Assembly: GCF_000247815.1 (NCBI RefSeq)
Contig: NC_021672.1
Location: 70,666,303-70,730,302, forward strand
Length of the DNA stretch: 64,000 bases
Direction of reading: 5' to 3'
Origin: Ficedula albicollis
Lineage: Eukaryota > Chordata > Aves > Passeriformes > Muscicapidae
The notes below the pieces were generated by a model, which made no database searches, was not told where the DNA came from, and saw only the letters and a program-made list of their open reading frames with translations. A program made the position numbers and the translations under genes. Below are positions 35,135 through 48,200 of this stretch, one piece after another. Each line of letters begins with the position of its first letter. Within the stretch, counting starts at the first letter, position 1.

Positions 35135-38100
35135 GTGAGTTTCGTGTACATTGCTGCATCTACTACGAGCCGGCGTCAGCTGACACGGCGCTTTGTTCCC
35201 GAGTCTGCTGCCATCCTGGAGCCTGTGTCAGGAATCGCTGCCCCTCCGCATCTGTTGGCAGCGTGAGCTCTGAAGGTTAGCTGGGAAGCGCACAGTTTAT
35301 CTAACCTGGAGTTAGAGTTGCGTGTGCTCTGGAAGTTTCATGTTTGCGCCGATACGGCGTGAAATGGTTTAAAGGGAAGCCCAGGTGGAAATGGGAGATG
35401 CAAAGATCTAAAGAAACGCCTGTGGAGGTGCTGGCGGTGGTGAGAAGCAGTACAGAAGCCGAGAGAATGAAAGCAAGCGGATAAAAATAGAATTGTTCCG
35501 AAGAACAATGTGTCTTTTACATTCCGTCCAAGCGCGTTTTGGGGGCCGCGCTGAAGCATGCGGGGTGGCCGTAGCTGGACGGTGTGTTAGCTCAGATCCA
35601 ACAGGCTGTAAGCGCAGAAAGTTGGGCGGTTCGGATTGTGATTCTTTAACAATGGCCAGCTGGGCAAGGATGTCTGCAGCAGTAACCTCCGCCAGCTGCC
35701 TGCCCTCCTTTGCTCCCTGAGATTATTGCGTCTGTAGCCGTAGGTGGCTGCACACACATCTCCTCCTGAGCCACAGCCTGGCACGGTGCTGGAGTTGGTG
35801 TTGGAAGCTGCAGCAGCTCGGGTGTGTGCCCCAATTCAGGGTCACTTATGAGTCAGCAACCTGCCACCCATTCCAGACAGCATGAGAAGAGAGAAATCAC
35901 CACCTTGCCCCTGCTGCTGTGACTAGAGTGGGTAGGAAAATAGGGGATTTTTTTTTTTTTTTTTCAGTAATGAAAGCAGTGATTATTTAGTTAGCAGCTG
36001 TACTGAACGTAGTTCAGTTCTGGAAGCACAGTTCAGAACTTTATCACAGAACAGCAGTTCTCAGAATAGTCAAGTCTATGCCTACTATCATCCAGAAATT
36101 TGGAACTGTCTAAATCCATCAAGCTGCAAGAGAAGCTGCAGCTAGAAAAGGGTTGGGACCTGCTGAATGAAATGTGAGTTTATCATAATCTTTGATATAA
36201 TTTGAACTTCTTCCACCACTTCTGGGAAACCAATTTAGCTGTAATTAAATCACTTTCGGGATGTTAGCACAAGCCTGAACTGAAGAAAGCCTGCTCTCTG
36301 GGCTGTATTAAAGCATCAAGTTTTTCATAATTTTTAGCATTCTTTTTGATCCTGCCATGAGCTTTTTTGAGATTCCCTTCACGTAAATTTTCATCTGTAA
36401 TATGTGGCTAATGGCCTGATTAGCAAAAAAGGCAGGTTTGCTATTTATGTGGCCTGTTCCCTTTTACTGAATTGCAAATCTTGGTGATGAGAGAAACCCT
36501 GACTTTTTTTGAGGGGACGTTGGTATTTAGTGATGTTTTGTTGTTTTTGTGGGGTTGTTTTCCTTTCTTTCTTTCTTTGAATTTGCCACTTTCTCAATTC
36601 CTGGTAGTAGTTATGTGCTGCTGTTTGAATAGAAATATTTCACCATGCTGTTGTAACCAGTGCCTGAGTTCCTTGCTGCTATTCCTTACTTTGTGAAGCA
36701 GGATACTCTCCCATTGTTATCTCTCATCCCCTTACCCTTCCCTCTTGTCAAGCCTGTTCCCCTGAAAACCTCTCTTGGGTGAGAGTTTTGTTTCAACTCT
36801 TACCTGGCTAAGCCACTGGAGAATTGTGTTATATTTGGAGGGTCTGGCTTGTTTTAGCTGAGTGTGATATGGTCAGAAATGGAAGTGTGGAGGGATGCAT
36901 GTGCATTTTTAAATAACACAACTACACCCAGAGTGTGGGTCCTTGACCCTGCAGTAGTAGAGCAGGAGCTCCTAGAAAATGCAGTGCTGATTTAGCAGTA
37001 GTGGTGTTCTCTAGCACGTGGGTTATGTCAATGTCGTTAGCCCAGCGTTGTTGCCAGGGTGAGATTATGATGGAATTTCTGCAGCTGGAGCATGCTTTGC
37101 CTTGCACTGTGGTGTTGCCCATGGTGACTTTAGGCTGGCTGGTTGCATGGGTTCACTAGTGCTTCTAGGCACTTGCAGGCTTCTGAAATATCTTTAGTGC
37201 TTTTAACATGTTGTTTCTGCTATTAGGGAGTGGGTTGTTGTTGCATGCCACCTGTGGGAAAGAGAATAAATGGATGCAAACACATAGGATTTACTGACTT
37301 AATGCTCTAAAATGAGCCTAAAAACTCTTTAGCCATACAGTGACAGAAAATTAACATCTACAGGTCTTCAATCTTCTAGATAATTACTAGAGTCAGAGTT
37401 ATTTAATCAGTTTATCCCTAGGAAATTATATATGTGATGTAAGTGATATGTTGGAAGTTCTGATACCTGTTGCTTTTTGTGTTTTGCCTTTAAAAAGGGC
37501 ACGTGATGGTTTTGTTTTTTTTTTTAATTCACATCTGCTTTAAATTTAGAGACTTATAATTACATCCCAGTCATCGCACAAAAGAAATCCTGGTGCACCT
37601 AGCAAGACTTCCTACACATGAGTAAATAAAGATTTAGCTGAAATAGATGCATTTATTATAATAATAATAAGCCTTTTTTTGTGGTTTTGGGTTTTTTTGG
37701 GAAAGGAGATAGATGGTGACAGCAGGCTGTGCTGCTATCAGTAATTATATTATTTTAAGTATTAGGGGTCTTACAAGAAACAAAACTTGATGTCAGTTCA
37801 GACTGCTTTTGCAAAGAAAGTGCTGTAGGGTAGGACAGAGCATGTGCTGTGTTATGTCCTCCTTGTGGAGTGAGTGGATCCCATGGAAGGAATTCCGTAT
37901 GTGTGGGAAGGAAATTGACTGGGAAACTGATGAATGAATGTTTCTGGCTCTCATTTACAGACGTGCAGGTGGTGTGTGCTGGGTGGGATACCTCCTAGGA
38001 CTGGGAAACAGAAAGGTGTTTGAAAAGGACAGGGCATCAAGATGTTACCATGTTAGAGTGTATGGGTGCCATTTCTGCTAACCTTTCAGATGTGAAAAGT

Positions 38101-40211
38101 GTTTAACAGGAATGTCACTTTCTGTTCAGATACAAAATGCTCCCTTGACAAATGAATCCTGTTTTTTTGCCCTAAAACTGTTAGGGTCGGGGTTGATGAC
38201 CTGCATTTTACAAAACATATTTTTTTGATATGTCAAAGTTACCTGAAGAAGGTTGGGGATTTCTGGGACGATTTTTCTGTCTGTGTGTATGGTGCAGAAT
38301 GTATCAATTCCCGTTTTGTGTTTGGTGAAAGAGGGCTCTGTTTCAGTCAGTGAACCTGGCAGATGTGCAAGTAGGTGAACTTAATTTAAAGAATACAAAA
38401 CAAACACCACCACCACCATCCCCCCAGCTTTTAAAAAGCATTGGATGCAAACAGATGGCAGTGCTTCAGCATTTATTTATGTGCTCTTTAGCAATGGGAG
38501 ACAATCCTAATATGAACAGTTACTTTTTTGTCTTATTTCTGTCTTAATTTCATTCATCCTTATTGCTTTCTTGCTGTCAAGGCCACAAGGACATTTTGAT
38601 AAACAACCCTGAACTCCATGGGTTCAATGCCTTGTGTCCAGCGTTGGCTGGCTCTCAGTTTTCAGAGTAAACTTGCTTCTGTCATTTTTTTGTGTGTTGT
38701 AAGTCATTAATTTAATGTGAAAAGTAGTGAACCTTCTTAGCTTCCAAAACTAGGCAAACCTAAAATCTACCCAATAGCCCTAAGAGACAGAGGCTTCACA
38801 CTTCATGTGAGAAGTAATGTAGCAGCCACAGGTTTTGTAGCTCTGGTGTGGGCTAGGCAGTAAGAGAAATTAATTTTTCTCTTGATTAGGACACCTCTTA
38901 AGTTGTGGTGAATCATGTAAATTCTCTCATTTTACCCACTATGTGGATTCCTGGCAGGGTTTTATTGGAATGTAAGCTTTTCTTGATTTTGGAATTCCAT
39001 CTTTCCTACCTCCCCTCCCCTCTGTTCTATCTACTCTGCAGTCTCTATCCTACTGTGTAATCTAGACATACTCACTTGCCATTAACTATTCGGGTGTGAA
39101 TTATGTAAATGGGAACAATTGCTTCCTCTGCTAATGAAGTCTAATGTGTCTGCTACAGTCCTTTATCAGTTTAGGATGCCTCCTGTCAAGGCTGACTTTG
39201 CTTTTATTATGAAGCTGACATTCAAAGCTTTCCCTGTGCACACAGAAATCAGAGTGACAAGGAAGTTCTGTCTTCTGGAAGCTGGATCAGTGGCTTCCAG
39301 TCTGCTGCTGGGAGGCTCTGGAGGAGTCCTGGGCTGTGAGATGCACTTGCCTGCCTGGTCTGTGATCCCACTGTCCCATTCCTGACTGTCAGGCACTGAT
39401 GCTGTTGAGGAATTGTCTCCATAGATGTTGCACTTTGTCAGCTGGTGTCATTCCTGAGCAGAAACTGCAGCAAAGAAACTCACAGGACTTGCTGAGGGCT
39501 GCAGGAGTTACTCTGAAATTGTTTTTGTTTTAAAAAAAGTGGGCTGGATTTTTCCCTGTATTTCTGCAGCATGTTTGCGTGCATTTGGTTGCTTGCTTAC
39601 CTAGAAGTAGCTAATGTGCGATTAGGCTTTGTCTTGGAGTAATGGGAGACATGAAAGGCATTATTGATTTATATGACAGAGAGATCTTCCAGAGGGTAAC
39701 AGACCTATTTTTTTAATGAATCTTCTGTTTTCTGTCAGCTGTAGCCAGGAACACCTGCCCTCTGGTTCACATAAAATAATAGGTGTAAGGGCTGAATGTG
39801 ACAGCACTGCTAAACACATCTCATTTTATTGGATTGTTTATACTCCAGGCTGATGTTCAAGTGATCCCTCCAGAATTTCTTACATTTCTACTATGCCCCA
39901 ATATAGGTTTTATTGAAAACCACCAGATCTTTTGACAAGATTCTTGTTCCTGTTCCTGCCCTCTTTTTTTAATTGCCTTACAAGTAAATCTCCATGAAGT
40001 TGTGCAGGTGGCTTTTTACTGTTCCTGTAGCATGCCAGGTCCTGATCTCTGTAGCTTTTCGCTGCCCAGGACTGGGTTGTTGTAATGAAACAGGTGGATT
40101 TTAGTTGCTACAGGTTGCACTGCAGTGCAATTATTTAAATGCCTGTTGCCAAATTATGAACATTTTCCATAGTTAATGGTGTCTCTCTGAGTGTTTTTGG
40201 ACAGTCACCTG

Positions 40212-40390
40212 TGAGCTGAGAAGACATTTTTCTCAGCTGGCACTTCAAGCAGGATGTGCTGTTACCTATTTTAAAATTTTTATACTGAAAATGTGTTCGC
40301 TGAGCTGAGAAGACATTTTTCTCAGCTGGCACGTCAAGCAGGATGTGCTGTTACCTATTTAAAAATTTTTATACTGAAAATGTGTTTGTA
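40212..40390. repeat. 90-bp tandem duplication
   Basis: Copies starting at 40212 and 40302 with GAGCTGAGAAGACATTTTTC run to about AAAATGTGTT. Differences: CACTTC against CACGTC, and a T/A difference in the T/A run. Confidence 0.92.
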
Positions 40391-41143
40391 ACTGTCCTTT
40401 TCCAAACCCTTTTCTGCAATATTGTGTAATTCTTGCCTGTTCTTTTTCTGGTAGCCCTTCTTACAAGTTTTTCCATAATCACTAGATAGCATTTTCAACT
40501 TGTGCTAAAGCAGGTCAGGTTTTTGTGCCTGCAAAGGTGCTATGCCAATTTATATATATATAGATATACATATAAAGTTTTTACTTGGGCTAATGTATTT
40601 TTTTTAATTTCATTTTTGAATTTTCCTTGCATATAGGATGCCCTTTGAAGTTTTTGTTCCCTTAATGAACAGTGAGCAAGAGAATTTTGTTTCATAATTG
40701 TAAAGTTCTGCAAGCTCTCTTGAGGAAAAATGGTTTAGCACTTGCTTCAGCTGTTTTGTTTTTTTAAACTCTTTATGTTGGGAGTGTCTTTTCTTTTTTT
40801 TTTTGTAGTTTTGGGTAAGGGTTCCTGTATTGGCAGAAAAAACAAAGGTTTTTGAAATCTACAGGAGAATTTGCCAGGGGAGGATGGTTAGTACATTTAG
40901 TACATTCACAGTTGGACATTGTTCCTTGTGGTTACCACCATCTTGCAGGGTTAAGGGATGATTTATTTATGACTAAATTTAGTCTCAGTAGAAGAGGAAA
41001 ATAGTAACAGTGCTGCATGTTGGCCTCATGGAAGATAAGAGACTGTACTTGTGATATTCCCAGTAAAACGCTAGTGTGAGTCAGAATATTGAAAAACTAA
41101 CTTTGCTGGTTGTGATGTTATCTGGAAGAAATCTTCCATATAC

Positions 41144-41267
41144 TTTTGCTTGGACTCTGGGAGGGAAACTGGAATTCTTTCTTCTTCGTCATTGATATTG
41201 CAAAATTTTGCTTGGACTCTGGGAGGGAAACTGGAATTCTTTCTTCTTCGTCATTGATATTGCAAAA
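41144..41267. repeat. 62-bp tandem duplication
   Basis: Copies 41144-41205 and 41206-41267 start TTTTGCTTGGACTCTGGGAG. I see no mismatch. Confidence 0.93.
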
Positions 41268-43127
41268 AAGAAAAGATTTTTTGTCACTTCCCTGCCTCTG
41301 CTGTTTTCTTGGTGAAATATTTTTTTCCCAGTGTGAATTGTATTCATATCTGCTTCTAGAATAAAGTGATATGGTCAGTGCTAAATGCTGCTAGGAAAAA
41401 AATAACAGAGTTAAGGTTTATCTTGTAATTTATTTTTTTTTTCATGTTGAACTGTGGCAGATCTGTATCAGTGGAAATACTGAAACTGGCTGCATGTGTG
41501 GAAGAATATATTTAGTTAATAGTTGGAATAATCACAATTTTGAAGTCCTTCAACTGAAACATGTGCAAGTCTAATCTTTTGGTTCAAGTTTAACTCATCT
41601 AAAGCTGTTAATGAGTGTTTGCCCTGATTTACTGTGGTGAGTTTTTAGCAAGTGAATTAAGTGCTGTGATTTGGATTAATTTTCAAGAGAATCCTAATGA
41701 ATGCGAGCTCTTGGTGGAATGTACTTTATGCTGTGTCTAAGAAATCATATCTGGCTTGTTTTGAGTGCTCAAGTGGTGTCACAGCAGCAGTTTTAGCATT
41801 TTGATATCTCAAACAGTGAGACTACTCTGAAATAGCCTTTCTGTTTGGAAGAAATGTTTTTCTTCCAGATCTGGGGCACAGTATCTTGCTTATTGAAGCA
41901 ACTTCAGGGGAACACTGTAGACTCTGTTGCATAGTTTATATTTCTGTCCTGTTTTGCATAAGGATATGTAGTTGAAATAGAAGAAATGGTACTTGTATTA
42001 AAAAAAATACATCTGTAGGTGTTGCTTTGGCAGATAATTTCAGTTAATGCTGGTGGCTGTTTTTCCTTGGCTGGTTCTTCTTTACATCTGTGCTCTAAAA
42101 TATTCTGTAACAATATTGTTGCTAGCTTTTCTTGTCATTTAAAAAAACCAGAGTGAGCACTTGAACATCTTGAGAACTGCTCGAAAAGCAGTATCAATTT
42201 CCATAAGCTTTGTAAAATTCCTCATGCCATTGTATCTTCTATGCAATTGTGTGTGTAAAATTGGCAAAATGCTGACTTACCCTGGCCTTGTTTTCCATTT
42301 AAAGTTCAAAGTTAAGCTAAACATTTTGAAACTATTTCTTGTTGTATCTTTTCCTATACCAATTCGTTCAGAAAGGAAAAAATGCTCTATCTTTTCTTCC
42401 TGGATTTTACTTTTTTCTTTCTATCCTTTTCCAGTAATTTTTGCAATATTACTATTTTTTTTTGTCTCCCTTTCACCCACTTGAACTGTTTCTACAATTT
42501 CTTTGGTAAATGTATCGCTGTTCTAAACCTGATCTTTAACCTGTTTGTTCAATTATTATCTCACAACCGTACTGGCTTGGAGAAGTGTATTCCTAATATC
42601 TGGCAAGCTGACTTCTGGGCAGAAGGGCAGGTAGATGAAAGCTGGTGGGAAAGGCAAGATGATGGGATATATTAGATGCTGCTGCTCTTTGGACACTGGC
42701 TAGTATTCTTTCATCTGGTGGGATCGGGAGTGTTTCAGTGTTCTAGTTTTGCTTTCAGTTGAGCAGTAACATGAAATAGTTTGCACTGGAAAAAAGCACT
42801 GGAGGGAAAAAAGTGAGAACTGTATAGTGGGATAAGTTTTGCAGTGCTGTAGTTCTTGCTTCTCTGCTAGATCTTGGCTATTAACTGTGATCCCAGCCCA
42901 GAGTCCCTGTGCTAAAGAGTTTCCTGCCAGCACTTGTACAACAGCATCATATTGCACTGCAAAAATAAGGAATTCTATTGCATATGCCACCAGAGTCTGT
43001 ATTTAAAGAAAAAGCAGAGGGGAGAAGGAACAGCAGCAGGATGATGTCATACTGTTCTGTGTTTTCAGAGGTCCCTGCTGTTGTGAAATTTTATTTAATG
43101 GAATTCATCTCAGCTGGTTAATGGGAA

Positions 43128-43301
43128 GTGTATTTCAATAGAAGTCTTTTCTTAACCTGAACGAAGATTTAAGTTACATTTAGTTTGAGAGAAAATAAAA
43201 ACCAGTTTTCAGTGGTGTATTTCAATAGAAGTCTTTTCTTAACCTGAACAAAGATTTAAGTTACATTTAGTTTGAGAGAAAATAAGAACCAGTTTTCAGT
43301 G
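43128..43301. repeat. 87-bp tandem duplication
   Basis: Copies 43128-43214 and 43215-43301 start GTGTATTTCAATAGAAGTC. Two mismatches seen. It abuts the triplicated hairpin repeat. Confidence 0.93.
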
Positions 43302-43479
43302 GAGCTGTGATTCTCCTGTTCCTCTTAACCTTGGTCTTGTTGCTGGGTCACAGCTCCTAGAGCTGTGATTCTCCTGTTCCTCTTAACCTTGTTGGTCTCG
43401 TTGCTGGGTCACAGCTCCTCTGGAGCTGTGATTCTCCTGTTCCTCTTAACCTTGGTCTTGTTGCTGGGTCACAGCTCCT
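43302..43479. repeat. triplicated 58-63 bp unit with hairpin ends
   Basis: Three units start at 43302, 43360 and 43423. Each begins GAGCTGTGATTC and ends GGGTCACAGCTCCT, so GAGCTGTGA and TCACAGCTC are inverted repeats able to form a 9-10 bp stem. The second unit has three extra bases and a T/C change. Confidence 0.92.
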
Positions 43480-44119
43480 ATTTCAGATTGGCATCTCTGC
43501 TTGCTGAAGTTGTGTGGTCAGTCATGATTGCATGAATATTCTTAGTTTTGGTTCTGGCTTCTGCATTTGAAATGGGGCTGATGGCAATGCTAGGGAACCT
43601 GCTGGTTGAGATCCTAGTCGGTCATTTCAGTCTGTCCTGCCTTCCCAATTGCAGGATGATTTCACAGCACAAGGGTTTAGGAGCCTTTTCCTGTGGAAGC
43701 TGGCAGTGCTTGAAGAAAAGATATACTACTGACTGGTTGTAAAATTTTGATTCTCTCTTACTGAGAAAGGTAAAGTGTTAGGGCCAATTACAAATAGGAA
43801 GAAAGCTTAGATGACGTATGAAGGGTTCTGTCATGGCAAACAAAATGATGGCTTGAAGATTGGTGGATTTTTTTTTCCTTCCCTCTTTAGTGTGATAATA
43901 TAACATTAGAAAAGCAAGAATAGAAGCTTCTTTTGAGTTTAAATATAAGAGTTTAAATAAAACATGTTTTTTTCTATTAGGAGGAATTGAAAAGTACTGG
44001 AGAAGTATAAATATAGAAGAATATAATCTAATGTGGGACAAATATTTGGTGATAAACTAGGTATTTAAATAGTTATTTTTATTTTTGTAGATTTTAATAT
44101 GTTATTCTTGTTGATACAG

Positions 44120-44278
44120 GTATGAACATAGTGAGCACATGACTTCAGCGATGGACAACCGGATCTGTCGCAAGTCGTGATTGGCCTTAAGTTGACTTAG
44201 AACCATTGAAGAGCTTAGCAGGAGCGTCTCATTCCTGACGTTTCGCCCGCCTGGTTGCCTGACAGCAGCAGCTGAGCC
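44120..44278 (+). other. ERC1: ERC1 5' UTR in coding exon, with two short upstream ORFs
   Basis: The acceptor TTATTCTTGTTGATACAG ends at 44119. Between it and the start codon, ATG at 44122 opens a 6-codon frame (stop 44140-44142). ATG at 44139 opens a 13-codon frame (stop 44178-44180). Both end well before the main ATG, so reinitiation is possible. The acceptor is predicted, not proven. Confidence 0.6.
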
Positions 44279-45224
<946 letters not shown>

Positions 45225-48200
45225 GTTTGTCACCTGATGTCACTGCTGTGGTAGCGTGGTAGCGTGATTAAATGACTTTAATGGATTTGCATGTTGCACT
45301 TAAGCAGCTGAATTAGATTGGTGCTTTTCTTGGGTAATTGATGTGGGTAAGATGTGTTTCCAACTTGTTCTTAGGTGTTTCTTGTCAGACTTGTGCCTCG
45401 AGTGCTCGTTTTTCCTTGGGTGTCGTGATTTTTTTTCCCCCCCTAGGACTGACTGTAACCACTGGGTTTCCTTTTGGAAACATTTATTCTGTCCATAATT
45501 AATATTTCTGTGCTGTTTAGCTCTTGGAACTTCTCTGAGATGCAGAATGTACTAACTGCTGACCCCCAGTATAACTGAGCTGTTGCCAATCTGTTGACAG
45601 ATTGCTGTTAAAAACAAAATTAAGGTTATGCTCACTGGTATTTAGAGTTAAAACCTCCAGACTTGCAGTTTTCACAAACAGATATAAATTGTGTCCTTGG
45701 CTACTTTTAACTAACACTGTTTAATACGTGCCTGCAATTCTTCTGTCATAAACTGTGGATATCTTGTTTTGCAACTATCCTAAAGCACCCTACAGGTTTT
45801 TTTTTGTAGTGGTCTGGCCAGTTACAGAATAGGCAGAAGAACAGAGATTCTCAGGTGTCTAGGTCTTTGGTCTTGTGTATCTTAAAAGCATCTCCAAATT
45901 AAAATAAAATTGAGAGATGGGGTAAAATTGAGGTCTCTTTGTAGTTAGTTCTACTAATTAAAAATTTTCTTAAAGTTCTCCCACCTAGACCTCCTTGCTG
46001 CCTTAGTCCTGAAGTAAATATTTGCTTTTGAATGAGTGTCCTGCTATTCAGTTGTTTCTGGCCAAATGTTTCTGGACTGTCAGATAAAAAAAAAAATCAC
46101 TATTCTTATGGAAAACAGACCCAGTGTCCAAAATTCCCTGAAATGTAAGTCAGCTTTCTTAATGACAAAATTGCTTTCCCTATTGAGCTTTTTAAGTACT
46201 CAAGCACATTTAATGAAAATTCTCATAATTCACGTGTGACCATGATCTTGTAGCTTTTAAGGTATAGTTGCTATTTTAGGCAATGCTTTTTGTAAGGTTG
46301 CTTTAGAAGGTTAAGGAGAGAGGGAAGGGCTGGAGGAAAAGGGTCGTGCTGGTAGTGCTTGTTATACTCTACTTCTAGGTAGCCTGTCTGAAACAGTAAA
46401 TGACTTTGGTTAGTGATTAGTCTGCTACACTGAACCTGTCTGCAGTTTTCTTTTAACTTTTTAAAGAGCTTGAGTTGATGAAAGTAAGTTGTTTTTCCTG
46501 AGATAGGGTGAAATAATTGAATGAGCTTGTCGTTTAGCTTTATAGCTATATTCTTATCGAATGGTTAAGTGTCACATCATGGGACTTGTTAAGGTGTGTG
46601 ACACTTGGTCTTCATTTACTTATGTCATCTTGAAATGCAGAAAACCTGAAGTTGAGTAATTTTTATTGTAAAGGTAGGATTTCTTTAGAAGCAGGAATGC
46701 AATGAAAATTTTAGTTATAATGGTGCGGTACCAGGATAACAAATACCCGGAATACCAATCACTCAACTTTTCTGGTGTTCTTTGTATTTCAGTTGCAGGT
46801 AAGTCTTTTAATTCTAAAATTCTTTACGTTTTTGGCCATGTTTTCATATTGAATAGACTGTCTTGGAATACAATAACGTTTTTTCTGAAATCAGTTTTGA
46901 TATTTGAGGATGCTTTGGAAATCTTGCAAGGAAAATGCCATGAATACATGGTTTAGAATGGATTAGGCAATTACTAAATATGAATACATTAGAGAGCAGT
47001 GATTTCTCCATCTTAAATTTTTTTTCTTTGTCTTTCCTTTATCCCCTCATTAGACATTTACAGATATTTCTAGGCTGCTGTTCTCTAGGCAATCCCTTTA
47101 ATTACTACCACACTGGTAGAATTGTATAACTTTGGTCCAAAAGTAAGAAGGGTGCAATTTAAAAGTAAAGGGGTATTATTGCATTGAGCTGTAAAAACTA
47201 AGAATGCTAATTAATAGATTATGGTTAGCTAACAATGTGTTCTAATTAAATTCTGAATTCATTGTGTCTTCTATAGCCTTTTGCAGTTGGTCACTTCAGC
47301 CCTTCATGTGGAAGATCAGTTTAATAGGATTTTCTGTCATTAAACAGACTTCTCTGTTTAGATTCTGAACAAAGAATTTCCCAGATCCGTTGGGGGAACC
47401 AGAAAATATCTTCTTTTACCCCTCAGCCTCCTTCTAAAATGAGTTCCAGTATAATTGCAGGAGCTGGAGTTTTAGCCTTAATTATGAGTATTTCAGCACA
47501 TCACTTTTAAAAAAGACTTATTGCACGTGCAGTGCTTGTGTTTTTATATGAAGTTTATCTCAGATCAGTTGTCCTGTTAAAAATTGACTGCAGCTCATGG
47601 AGCCAAGATGCTTGCTGACTCATGCCAATACCTGATAGTCATCTCAATCTCTTTCCTGTGGTCACAGCTCTTTATTCTTCCACACACACTCGATTGTGTT
47701 GCTGTTCTTGTCACCTCAGCGTGAGTGATTGAATTGCCCCTTGGGTTTGGGAGTTGTTAAAAGTACCTGAAGATGTGAGCCCTGGTTGAGTGCTAACTCA
47801 GCCTTCTGTGAGTAAATGCACCGTTGTCTTCAGTTTTCTTTCCTGTTTCTTGGGAACACATACAAATAAATATATTGTTTATCGATTTCCAGGAAATTTT
47901 CTGGGTTCAGTAAAGCTCAAGAGGATGAGTGGGGAGGTTAAAGAGCATGCTACCTGTCCTGAGGCTGTCACAGCCTTTTGGTGGTCCTCTGAGGGCAGTA
48001 GGTAGGAGGGATATCTTGGATATAATCCTGGGAATGCCATGCACACGCTCTCTGTAGCTCTCACGTGGGTCTGCAGTCCTGCCCAGCTGTGGTCTTTGCC
48101 CCAGTTGTGGTGCAGCACAGCTGGATTCAGCAGCTGCCCTGAGCAAATGCTACAGCTGGGGAGTGGAGCTTTATTTTCATCCTTTGTTACTGATCCTGAA

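Larger units (their letters stand above)
35135..44119 (+). other. ERC1 intron 1
   Basis: AT-rich non-coding DNA between the presumed first exon and the coding exon. It holds tandem duplications at 40212, 41144, 43128 and 43302. No other gene recognised. Confidence 0.6.

Noticed and set aside
43302..43479. Three evenly spaced repeats considered as a CRISPR-like array
   Set aside because: Whole units are duplicated with no variable spacers, in a vertebrate intron.
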